A stretch of DNA of 64,000 bases. It comes from RBG-13-51-18 sp963739395 (GTDB lineage Bacteria; Chloroflexota; Dehalococcoidia; Dehalococcoidales; RBG-16-60-22). The notes beneath the pieces were generated by a model. The model saw only the letters and a list, made by a program, of their open reading frames with translations. It did no database searches and had not been told where the DNA came from. The stretch lies in the NCBI GenBank assembly GCA_963739395.1, contig CAVUAE010000001.1, positions 1 to 64,000 on the forward strand, given 5' to 3'. Shown here piece after piece: positions 25,266-33,044 of the stretch (position 1 is the stretch's first letter; every line of letters starts with the position of its first letter). Both the position numbers and the translations under genes were made by a program.

Positions 25266-25787
25266 TCATGGCGCAAAATAGGTCGAACAGGTTATGCCAC
25301 TTGGTGTTGATATCACCACCATATTAGTAGCGTTAGTACTTACTGATGGGTCGAGTGATGTCTCCAGCATTATCTGTTCCCCGGGGTTGAGTACATTAGG
25401 TTCAAATGTTTCTGCTTCGCCATTAAGCCTTATCCAGCCTATGTCCCACTTGTTTGTCCCGCCGCTGGAAGAATAGGGTAACCATTTAACAATATAGTTA
25501 TCGTCCTCATCATAGTACTGAACGATAACATCCCATTCATCAAAATCAGACATTTTGGTCTGGCCTGTATTTTCTAAAACTATTTTCAGAGGGTCTGGAC
25601 CGGAAATCAGATTCAAATCAGTGGATACCGGCGTTAACATGGTTCTCATGGCTATTTCGGTTCTATCGCCGACTTCGCTCAAGCTTGCAGAGCTGGCATC
25701 AACCGATGTCATAAAACCCTGTGACATTGTCATCCCTGCGAAGACTAGCAGGGCGACGCATATGATAGAAATTAGTATTGTTTCCAT
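25266..25787 (-). CDS. ArlF-like protein
   Basis: A 173-residue protein with an N-terminal span (ILISIICVALLVFAGMTMS) and an exported beta domain containing LKIVLENTGQTKMSDFDEWD then VIVQYYDEDDNYIVKWLPYS. The 'NTGQTKM-x-x-F' phrase is typical of ArlF, which has 'NxGxTxL' in its beta-sandwich. It is a paralogue of the longer downstream protein at 24150-25247. The start overlaps the region just after the arlG-like stop, indicating coupled translation. Probable stator component. Confidence 0.75.
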   Translation of the reverse strand: METILISIICVALLVFAGMTMSQGFMTSVDASSASLSEVGDRTEIAMRTMLTPVSTDLNLISGPDPLKIVLENTGQTKMSDFDEWDVIVQYYDEDDNYIVKWLPYSSSGGTNKWDIGWIRLNGEAETFEPNVLNPGEQIMLETSLDPSVSTNATNMVVISTPSGITCSTYFAP

Positions 25788-25798
25788 CTCCGGCTCCG

Positions 25799-26272
25799 CT
25801 ACATACTAAAGTAGTATTCATCGCTTATCCCATTAGGAACGATGAATTTTATATAATAGGTTCCGGCGCCCGGGTCGCTATCATAATTTATCGTCACGTT
25901 TACTGTTGCGCTCGTCTGCCACTCGTCAGCATTTTCTATACCATAAGACCAGCGAGGATTATTCGCGGATTCGTTAACGTAAGATATCCGATCGAAGTTA
26001 TCCTCCTGGCCGAAAAACAGGTCGCTTTTCTCAACTTCCTGAATAGTTTGAGTGCCGACGTTCTTTATCCATATATAAACCGTCTTACGGTCGGCCGAAT
26101 TAGCCGCATGGACGATATTAATCCGGCTCTTCATCCGTTCATCAACCTGTTCTGCCATGCTGGTCATCGCCTGGCTGGAACGGTTAATCATCGGATAGAC
26201 ACTATTAAAGATAAATATCATGCATACAACCCCCGCTATGATAAGAAGAGCTGTAGTTACGGCCTTATCCAC
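25799..26272 (-). CDS. ArlG-like stator protein
   Basis: A 157-residue protein starting at GTG (26272) behind GGAGGT. The N-terminal span is VTTALLIIAGVVCMIFIFNS, followed by an exported domain with VYIWIKNVGTQTIQEVEKSD. 'WIKNVG' is the archaeal ArlG hallmark, where ArlG and ArlF form a filament in the pseudo-periplasm that anchors the rotor. It is the first gene after the archaellins and the hairpin. The assignment is good for fold and context. Confidence 0.8.
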   Translation of the reverse strand: MDKAVTTALLIIAGVVCMIFIFNSVYPMINRSSQAMTSMAEQVDERMKSRINIVHAANSADRKTVYIWIKNVGTQTIQEVEKSDLFFGQEDNFDRISYVNESANNPRWSYGIENADEWQTSATVNVTINYDSDPGAGTYYIKFIVPNGISDEYYFSM

Positions 26273-26371
26273 AAAAGACCTCCATTATTTGTTAGGAGTT
26301 AATCTTATGGCTGTTATCCACTTTTCTCACAGCTAAAAGGAAGCGGGTAGCGCCGATTAAACACCACGGGT

Positions 26372-26407
26372 CGGGGTGGGGTTCCAGTTATGGAAACCCC
26401 CACCCCG
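26372..26407 (-). terminator. strong stem-loop between archaellin and arlG genes
   Basis: Stem CGGGGTGGGG(G)TTTCC/GGAACCCCACCCCG with a six-base loop, and no T tract. It lies 26 bases after the second archaellin stop and about 100 bases upstream of arlG. Such elements usually stabilise the upstream message or cause partial termination, so archaellin would be made in excess over the motor parts. Confidence 0.75.
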
Positions 26408-26432
26408 CATGTTACCTTATTAGCGAGAAAGC

Positions 26433-27065
26433 CTAGCGCAGGTTCATTATTTTTTCGATAGTAGGCGGCGTAGTTCTTTGAATTGTAATAACCGCGCCAA
26501 CAGGCGTGATAATTACAAGATTGAAAGTTTTGTTTACGCCTAGGTCAGGGTCAAGCGCCTGCGCCAAGTTACCCTCGGCTGCGCCATCAACTGCGCCGAT
26601 AGTTATCTCGAATTTTTCTCCCGGCTCTAATAGATAATCGCCATCATCGCTCCCCACTTTGGTAAGGGTCCAATAAAGGTTATCTACTTCCTGGGCTGAA
26701 TCTACGTAGTTGATAACTACCTTATTTTTAACGCCAGTAGATTTGCCACCAGAACCACCTGCTGGTTTGGTGAAGTCGATGGGTTCACCACCGAGTACGC
26801 AAGAAACGGTAAAGGTAATTTGCCCGATGTTGCCGGCATCGCCAGTTACGTTTGCGGTGGCGATAACCGCGCCCTTTACCTCTATGGTGCTTTGGGCTTC
26901 TTCAAGACCGGAATAGACTGCTTCCTGCGCCTTCTGGGTGGAAAATAGACCTGCCGAAAGTGCCGTATAAGCAAAAACGGCGGCTACCACGACAAAGGCA
27001 ATCAAGATAATAGCAGTTTCCAGACCGGTGATGCCTTTTTCTTTGGCTAAGAATTTTCTAAGCAT
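26433..27065 (-). CDS. arlB: archaellin 2 (major filament subunit)
   Basis: A 210-residue pre-archaellin. The class III signal peptide is MLRKFLAKEKG with predicted cleavage after Gly11, followed by ITGLETAIILIAFVVVAAVF, the hydrophobic helix of the filament core. The +3 Gly and the 'IAFVVVAAV' phrase match archaeal archaellins (for example 'KKG|xxGxxTLIVFIAMVLVAAV'). The outer domain is beta-rich with a Gly/Ser loop (KPAGGSGGKSTGVKNKVVIN) and a conserved YLLEPGEKFEITIGA strand. It is nearly identical to archaellin 1 over residues 11-60, then diverges. A bacterial type IV pilin would have Phe/Glu at +1/+5; that is not seen. Confidence 0.93.
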   Translation of the reverse strand: MLRKFLAKEKGITGLETAIILIAFVVVAAVFAYTALSAGLFSTQKAQEAVYSGLEEAQSTIEVKGAVIATANVTGDAGNIGQITFTVSCVLGGEPIDFTKPAGGSGGKSTGVKNKVVINYVDSAQEVDNLYWTLTKVGSDDGDYLLEPGEKFEITIGAVDGAAEGNLAQALDPDLGVNKTFNLVIITPVGAVITIQRTTPPTIEKIMNLR

Positions 27066-27108
27066 TTTTTCTCTCCTTTTTTACTTCACTTTATGGGAAT
27101 AAAACAAA

Positions 27109-27756
27109 TTAGTGAAGATCCATTTTTGTGTCGATATAGGCGGGAGTGGTTCGCTCAATGCTAATCACAGCACCAGCAGCAGTAATAATTTCTATCGTGA
27201 AGGTGTTGTTTACGCCAAGAGCATGTGAAGTGAGAGCATCCACTAGGTTACCGCCTTCCTGGGCTGTGGTGTTAGACCCGATGGTAATCTGGAATTTCTC
27301 GCCAGGCTCAAGCAAGTCATCAGTATCGTCGGATCCTAACGGGGTATACCACCAATAAAGGTTGGAAACCTTCTGATAGGAATCGATGTAGTTGATTATC
27401 ACCTTATTTTTGCTGGTGTTCGAGGATATACCAGTATTATCCGAAGTTGTTAATGGTCGGGTGAAATCAATAGGATCACCGCCTAAAGCATTAGAAACGA
27501 TAAAGGTTAACTGCTTGATGTTACCGCTAGCACCGATAGTACCAGCCGTGGCGACAACACCACCCCTGATTTCAAGTGTGCTTTGGGCTTCTTTAAGCCC
27601 TGAGTAGACAGCTTCCTGAGCTTTCTGAGTCGAGAATAGACCGGCGGAAAGTGCGGTATACGCAAAAACCGCGGCTACCACGACGAATGCTATCAATATA
27701 ATAGCAGTCTCAAGCCCAGTGATGCCTTTCTCATGTCTGAAGTATTTGTTGTACAT
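27109..27756 (-). CDS. arlB: archaellin 1 (first gene of the operon)
   Basis: A 215-residue pre-archaellin with leader MYNKYFRHEKG and mature start ITGLETAIILIAFVVVAAVF. The outer domain reads KQLTFIVSNALGGDPIDFTR then the loop SDNTGISSNTSKNK, followed by DLLEPGEKFQITIGSN and IEIITAAGAVISIERTTP. It shares the N-terminal helix and the PGEKF strand with archaellin 2. Two different archaellins probably co-assemble or play separate roles (base versus filament), as in many archaea. AGGGAGGG lies before the ATG. It is the first gene after the 700-bp regulatory region. Confidence 0.93.
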   Translation of the reverse strand: MYNKYFRHEKGITGLETAIILIAFVVVAAVFAYTALSAGLFSTQKAQEAVYSGLKEAQSTLEIRGGVVATAGTIGASGNIKQLTFIVSNALGGDPIDFTRPLTTSDNTGISSNTSKNKVIINYIDSYQKVSNLYWWYTPLGSDDTDDLLEPGEKFQITIGSNTTAQEGGNLVDALTSHALGVNNTFTIEIITAAGAVISIERTTPAYIDTKMDLH

Positions 27757-28453
27757 TTTTTTCCCTCCCTAAGTTGTAGGATTTTCCTTGTTTTGTGATG
27801 TATTAGGATTAACTAACATAAACAGGATTAAGAAGATTGTATTTTCCCCTTAAACATCACCCCCTTCCATGTAATTTACATAATATTTTCAGGGTTAACC
27901 ATTGTTTTGGTTAACATTTGCCATGCTAGATGGGGACCGATTTTCACGTACTATCATTGGGTTTCTATCACGCTTAATAATCGATATTTTTGAAGCAAAT
28001 AGGATTAATCCTCTTAAAAAAGAGGCAAAGACCGCTTAGCGGCTTTAATCCTGTTCTAGTCATATTCATGGTATGAACATTAACAATTTACCTCGCTCAG
28101 CTTACGATGGATACGAGACCATCCCTCATCTTGCTAAACACAGCACCTAATATTGACTTGGGGTCATTATCCAATACTAAAGTAATAGATTCCCCATCAT
28201 AAATTGGGTGGCAGCATGTATTGTAATTATGTAGGCTTGGTGGGAGAATCTATGGACGCAGGCTCGGTTTTACGAACGATTTTTCGCCAAATGACATAAA
28301 ATATAATGAAATATTAATGAAATTTTAATGCTTTGTTTATAATTTTTTATTCGTATCTTTATGTAAATGTATTAGAATTCTAAATGCTGTTTGACAAAGG
28401 GCTGTGGTTGTGAAGCTAGATGAGTTAAGTCAAAACACTGAAAGGCAAAAAAC
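27757..28453. promoter_or_regulatory. 697-bp divergent control region of the archaellum operon
   Basis: No gene is visible between archaellin 1 (minus) and the LuxR-type regulator (plus). It contains four copies of AGGATTAA or its complement: 27805-27812, 27824-27831, and a full palindrome AGGATTAATCCT at 28001-28012, then 28045-28052. It also holds the palindromes ATGTAATTTACAT (27869-27881) and GTTAACCA-N6-TGGTTAAC (27894-27915). Further on there is a long imperfect inverted pair (TAGATTCCCC near 28187 and GGGAGAATCTA near 28242). A TTGACA lies at 28391, but I see no clear matching -10. It is the probable site of transcription control. Confidence 0.6.
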
Positions 28454-29184
28454 ATGATACAGTCAAATTCAGAAAACGTAAGCCTATTAGTCGTAGAGGA
28501 ACAGGAGATTTATCGAGAAATATATAATAGTATACTGCCCCAGAACGCCAATATTGATGTACTCCGCATCTCTGGCGTTGGCGAAAAAGGCTCAATGATA
28601 CGGGCTGTGGCTGAACTCTCTCCCAATGTAATAATTTTAAGTATAAAGAAGCTCGATACAGAAATAATTGAAGAGCTTGAAAAAATCAGGAATTCTTATC
28701 CCAAAATTGGCATCGTTATTTTAATCGTTTATTATAGCTCAAAAGATATTGAATTATTGCGCCGGCTAGCCCTTTGTGGCGAAAGCGGTATGGCGCTTTT
28801 CTTGAAACAATCACTCGATAAAATTCAGCAATTGTGCCGGACGGTTCTAGCAGTAAACCAGGGGCAAGTTATTCTCAATCCACCCTGGCTACTTTTATGT
28901 TCGCCGGTAAACCGGAATGCCCTTTCTTGAAACAACTCACTACCCGCGAACTTGAGATTCTTAGCCTACTCTCACAAGGCTATACCAACTCGGCTATTGC
29001 CGATACTCTCTTCATCGATATCAAAACAGTAGAACACCATCTGAACAGTATGTACAGCAAGCTCAAAACCGACCCCGATTATAATACCAAACACCTACGC
29101 GTGAGCGCCGCAAAGTTATACTTAGAAAAAATGGGCATGCTGTATCAAAAGGAAGAATCACTCGCTCATGCTAGCGTTAGGTAA
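28454..29184 (+). pseudogene. LuxR-type response regulator with degenerate receiver, frameshifted
   Basis: Two frames form one protein of about 240 residues. The first (28454 to about 28884) is a receiver-like domain: LLVVEEQEIYREIYNSILPQ, IILSIKKL, with Ser replacing the phospho-Asp and no acidic pair. It ends in QGQVILNP. A single missing base near 28884 (within CCACCC) moves to the frame TLATFMFAGKPECPFLKQLT then TRELEILSLLSQGYTNSAIA, a LuxR/FixJ-type helix-turn-helix with IDIKTVEHHLNSMYSKL. It is divergent from the archaellum operon and shares its control region, so it is the best candidate regulator. The receiver seems unable to be phosphorylated. The frameshift could be an artefact. Confidence 0.75.
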
Positions 29185-29216
29185 ATTAGAAAAATACTGA
29201 TTTTCTAATTGTTCGA

Positions 29217-29552
29217 CTACTGTTCCCAGGTTTTGATGGGCTCGCCGCTGACCGCCCATATTATATCGATCTTCACGTCTTTCCATGTTTCCTGCATCTC
29301 GGCGATAGCCGCTTGAAACTCCGCACTTTGAGTAAGCCCATCTAAATCTTTCCTGGAATCGTACTCATAAACCGCCAGAAACTTTGGTCTTGGCGCGTTT
29401 TCTTCAATAAATCTGTAACGGGTGACTTTTTTAATGCCTTTGTATTTCATCAGCATGGGTATATGCACTTCGTTATACCATTTATTGAATTTGGCATCGT
29501 TTTCCGGTGCACATTCGGTAGCTACAATATTGATTACTCTTGTTTTTGCCAT
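29217..29552 (-). CDS. EthD-like dimeric alpha-beta barrel protein
   Basis: A 111-residue protein with the pattern KFNKWYNEVHIPMLMKYKGI then KKVTRYRFIEENAP and KFLAVYEYDSRKDL. The 'WY-x-x-x-H-x-P-x-L' phrase is characteristic of EthD-like and related alpha-beta barrel proteins. Those bind small ligands or act as monooxygenase or cyclase partners. No neighbour points to a substrate; the adjacent gene is an alcohol dehydrogenase in the opposite orientation. Fold is likely, function open. Confidence 0.65.
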   Translation of the reverse strand: MAKTRVINIVATECAPENDAKFNKWYNEVHIPMLMKYKGIKKVTRYRFIEENAPRPKFLAVYEYDSRKDLDGLTQSAEFQAAIAEMQETWKDVKIDIIWAVSGEPIKTWEQ

Positions 29553-29694
29553 GATAGTTCCCCTTTCTTATACTAACTAAATTCATGATAGTTTTTAAAA
29601 ACTTACTTTGTCAAATAGCTTGAGGCTGATTTGACATTAATCTGCCAACTTAATAGACTGGTTATACTAATGTGAAATATTTAAGGAGGATAGC

Positions 29695-30774
29695 TTGAAA
29701 GCAGCAGTCTGTTATGAAATAGGCAAACCACTGGTGGTTGAGGAAATAACGCTAGACCCCCCGAAACAGGGCGAGGTAAAAGTTAAAATGGCAGCGACAG
29801 CCGTCTGCCACAGCGATATTCACTTCTTTAAGGGAGAACTCCCCGGCGATTTACCCTTTGTCGGCGGGCATGAGTCAGCGGGTTACGTCGATGAAGTTGG
29901 TCCGGGCGTTACCGGCTTTAAAAAAGGCGACCCCGTGGTGTTATCACTCCTAATTTCTTGCGGCAAATGCAAGTTTTGTTTGGCAGGTCAAACGCATCTA
30001 TGCAGCGGCGTTTTCCCGATGGATAGCGAGACCCGCATGCACAATAAAAAGGGACAAAAACTTAATATGCTGATTAAAACCGCCAGCTTTGCCGAATATA
30101 CAATTGTTGACCAGTCGCAGCTGGTAAAAATCCCCGCTGATATGCCGATGGATTTAGCATGTATGCTTGCCTGTGGTGTTATCACTGGTTTCGGAGCAGT
30201 AGTCAACCGCGCTAGAGTCAAGCCGATGAGCAGCTGTGTCATCGTGGGCATCGGCGGCGTGGGACTAAATGCCGTGCAGGGAGCGGCTTTCTCTGGCGCT
30301 TATCCCATCATTGCTGTGGATATCGCGGATAAAAAGCTGCAGGCGGCGAAGCAGTTCGGGGCGACTCATACTATCAACTCCAAAAATGTGGATGCAGCCA
30401 AAGAGGTGGAGAAGCTTACCGGTAGCGGGGCGGATTATGTTTTTGTTACGGTAGGGAGTACGCCAGCCATCGAACAGGGGCTAGCGATGTCCGGTCCGCG
30501 CGGTGTGACGGTATTGGTTGGCTTGCCTAAGTACACTGAAATGGCACAATATACGCCGTTTAACATTATCCGTTACGAGAGGGTACTTACCGGCAGTTTT
30601 ATGGGTACAACGCAGCTACAAACCGAAATTCCAAAGCTGGTCGAGTTGTATAAAGCCGGTATACTTAAGCTGGACGAGCTTATTACTGCCCGTTATCCGC
30701 TGGAAAAAATCAACGAGGCGATAGACGCCGTGGTCAAGGGCGAAGCGCTGCGCAATATTATCGTGTTTAAGTAG
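29695..30774 (+). CDS. zinc-dependent alcohol dehydrogenase (MDR family)
   Basis: NAD(P)-linked oxidoreductase of 359 residues starting at TTG behind AAGGAGGA. Catalytic zinc ligands are in AVCHSDIHFF, the GGHESAGYVDEVG segment and the late Cys in MLACGVITG. The structural zinc is bound by CGKCKFCLAGQTHLC. The Rossmann fold is marked by IVGIGGVGLNAVQGA. It is like class III/medium-chain alcohol dehydrogenases acting on primary alcohols or aldehydes. Substrate cannot be told. It has its own terminator and stands between an EthD-like gene and the molybdoenzyme operon. Confidence 0.9.
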   Translation: MKAAVCYEIGKPLVVEEITLDPPKQGEVKVKMAATAVCHSDIHFFKGELPGDLPFVGGHESAGYVDEVGPGVTGFKKGDPVVLSLLISCGKCKFCLAGQTHLCSGVFPMDSETRMHNKKGQKLNMLIKTASFAEYTIVDQSQLVKIPADMPMDLACMLACGVITGFGAVVNRARVKPMSSCVIVGIGGVGLNAVQGAAFSGAYPIIAVDIADKKLQAAKQFGATHTINSKNVDAAKEVEKLTGSGADYVFVTVGSTPAIEQGLAMSGPRGVTVLVGLPKYTEMAQYTPFNIIRYERVLTGSFMGTTQLQTEIPKLVELYKAGILKLDELITARYPLEKINEAIDAVVKGEALRNIIVFK

Positions 30775-30793
30775 TAAATTGGCGTAAAAAAGT

Positions 30794-30829
30794 AGGGGCG
30801 AGTTGAAAACTCGCCCCTTATTTATTTTA
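30794..30829. terminator. bidirectional rho-independent terminator
   Basis: GGGGCGAGTT-GAA-AACTCGCCCC followed by TTATTTATTTT on the plus strand, with AAAAAA before the stem. It serves the convergent alcohol dehydrogenase gene and the molybdopterin oxidoreductase gene. Confidence 0.85.
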
Positions 30830-30833
30830 CGGT

Positions 30834-32966
30834 TTACTTCCCGTCTTCCGCTTTATACACTTTACATAACAAACAAGTCAAGTCCGGCGACCCGTACATC
30901 GGGTCGCAGTGGTTGTTATCCGTCAGCACGTTGGGGTTGGACTTCAATAACCCATGCAGCGGCCCCGGCTCCTCTGGATAGAAGCAGTTAGCCGTCGCCA
31001 TCACTACTCCCCGTAATATCCCCGGGAATAGACGCGCCTTCTGTTTGATTCTACCACGCGGACTTTCAATCCAAGCCCAATCGCCGTCTTCGACTCCGTA
31101 TTCTTTTGCCGTGTCGGGGTGTATCTGCATCACCGGGTCTTTCTGGAAGCTGCGCAGCCACGGTATGTTCCGGTACTGCGACAGGAAATAGAATGGCTGC
31201 CGGTAGCCTGTCGTCAGGATTAGCGGGTATTCCTTCACTAATTCCGGAGTGGAAACTGGACTTTCACCCGGCTCCTGGAAGTAGGGCAATGGGTCATACC
31301 CCAAATTTTCCAGCGTTGTTGAGTATAACTCCATCTTACCGGTAGTCGTTGGAAATCCGCCGCCTTTTTTCCAGTAATCGGTCTTGTATTTATAATAAAT
31401 CTGGTCTTTGCCCATCCTGGCATGAACGACCTTTTTGCTGAAGTCTTGCCAGGTCATACTACCTTTTCGAAGCTGGTAATCCAGCATTTTTTCCACGTTA
31501 TCAAACCAGTATTTTGGCGCGATACGCTTGCCGATTTCGTTGAATATCTTACTGTCCTGCCAGGCTTCTCCCGGCGGGTTAACGACCCGATTATGCGCTT
31601 CAATCATAAAGCGCGGGTGCATATCGAAAATATCGTCGATTTCCAGCCAATGCGCTGCCGGCAGGACGATATCAGCATGCTCCGCCATCGGTCCCATAAA
31701 CTGGTCGACATGAACCATGAATTCGACGTTTTTTATCGCCTGCAGCACCTCTTTAGTGTTAGCGAGGTGGATTATCTGCTGTCCCCCGACGCTGAACCAT
31801 ACCTTTATCACCGAGTTGCCATTGACTAGTTGCTTAATTACCGTATCCGAATGAGCCGTGCGGGCGGCGCCCATTTTGTACAGATCGCTGCCGACGATAT
31901 TTTTTCGCATCTCGTCGGTTATCGGTATCTCGGTAAAAAAGTCCTCACGCTGGCCGGTATCCGGCGGCACCCAGGAAATCATGCTGCCAGGTCTTTCGAT
32001 ATTGCCGGTAACACCGAGTAGGCAGATAATCGCTCTTAGTGTTTGACCGCAGTTAGCCTGTCTTTCTAAAGAACTGCCTATCTGGATGCAGCCCGGTGTA
32101 TCTTTAGCGAAGAGTCTGGCGGCTTTTATAATGTCGTCGGCTTTAAGCCAGGTGATTTCCGCCACACGTTCCGGCGTGTACTCCTGTACTCGTTCTTTGA
32201 GTTTATCGAAGCCGTAAGTCCACTTTTCGACGAAGTCTTTATCAATGAGTCCTTCGTTGATGATGACGTTAATCATCGCCAGCGCCAGGGCAGCATCTGT
32301 ACCAGGCCTGATTTGCAGCCAAAGCGTCGCCCGCGAAGATAGCGCCGTTTCCCGCGGGTCGATGACGATGAGGTTTTTGACGTGTTTTAAGCTATTCAGA
32401 AACCAAACTGCCATCTCACCGTCGGCGCTGCTGATTTCCAGCTGCTTTGCCCAGGATATTTGTGTCTTGGGGTATTCCCCGCCCCACCCGTGATAATCGC
32501 AGTAAAGTCTGCCGTAGCCAGTTACCAGCCCGTATAATCCCAGCCTGGGACTATGACAAATATAGCCCGGGGTAATGATATTAGCGGTGCCGATGGAACG
32601 TGCGAAGCGATGGGTGTATTCGTTATAACCACGCCCCGTTCCCTGGGATACGGCGATAGATTGAGGCCCGTATTTGGCGATAGACTCCTTCATTTTCTGC
32701 TCGATAGTGTCCAGTGCCTCGTCCCAGGTGATGCGCTGCCATTTGCCCTCGCCCTTTTTACCCATCTGTTTCAAGGGGTATAAAAGACGGTCGGGGTGGT
32801 TAACGTGCTGGATGCTGGAAAGTCCTTTAGAGCACATCGTGCCCTTGGTCGGTGCTTCGGGATTACCTTCAATATGTGTAATAACGCCGTCCTGCACGGT
32901 TACCAGCGCGCCGCAGCCGCCATGACAGCTTTTACAGGTTGTTTTAACTATTTTCGTTTCACTCAT
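30834..32966 (-). CDS. molybdopterin oxidoreductase, catalytic subunit
   Basis: A 710-residue member of the DMSO-reductase superfamily. The N-terminal 4Fe-4S site is CKSCHGGC plus Cys in TMCSKGLSS. The dinucleotide cofactor domains carry GYICHSPRLG, where the Cys is the likely Mo/W ligand, then VIDPRETALSSRATLWLQIR and DIVLPAAHWLEIDD. The C-terminal domain has LILTTGYRQPFYFLSQYRN and ATANCFYPEEPGPLHG. No twin-arginine signal is visible, so the enzyme may face the cytoplasm. With the FeS and NrfD-like subunits upstream it forms a PsrABC-like complex (thiosulfate/polysulfide reductase layout). The substrate is not evident; relatives act on sulfur compounds, arsenate or aromatics. Confidence 0.9.
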   Translation of the reverse strand: MSETKIVKTTCKSCHGGCGALVTVQDGVITHIEGNPEAPTKGTMCSKGLSSIQHVNHPDRLLYPLKQMGKKGEGKWQRITWDEALDTIEQKMKESIAKYGPQSIAVSQGTGRGYNEYTHRFARSIGTANIITPGYICHSPRLGLYGLVTGYGRLYCDYHGWGGEYPKTQISWAKQLEISSADGEMAVWFLNSLKHVKNLIVIDPRETALSSRATLWLQIRPGTDAALALAMINVIINEGLIDKDFVEKWTYGFDKLKERVQEYTPERVAEITWLKADDIIKAARLFAKDTPGCIQIGSSLERQANCGQTLRAIICLLGVTGNIERPGSMISWVPPDTGQREDFFTEIPITDEMRKNIVGSDLYKMGAARTAHSDTVIKQLVNGNSVIKVWFSVGGQQIIHLANTKEVLQAIKNVEFMVHVDQFMGPMAEHADIVLPAAHWLEIDDIFDMHPRFMIEAHNRVVNPPGEAWQDSKIFNEIGKRIAPKYWFDNVEKMLDYQLRKGSMTWQDFSKKVVHARMGKDQIYYKYKTDYWKKGGGFPTTTGKMELYSTTLENLGYDPLPYFQEPGESPVSTPELVKEYPLILTTGYRQPFYFLSQYRNIPWLRSFQKDPVMQIHPDTAKEYGVEDGDWAWIESPRGRIKQKARLFPGILRGVVMATANCFYPEEPGPLHGLLKSNPNVLTDNNHCDPMYGSPDLTCLLCKVYKAEDGK

Positions 32967-33044
32967 TTCACAAGTCTTCCTATATATAATGATATCATCT
33001 CCGGAAGGAGGTAAGGTTGGGAGGGTTTTAACTTAAGCTGGACG

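Noticed and set aside
28180..28260. Possible riboswitch in the archaellum control region
   Set aside because: An imperfect long inverted pair (TAGATTCCCC/GGGAGAATCTA) exists, but no motif of a known riboswitch class such as c-di-GMP aptamers could be matched.
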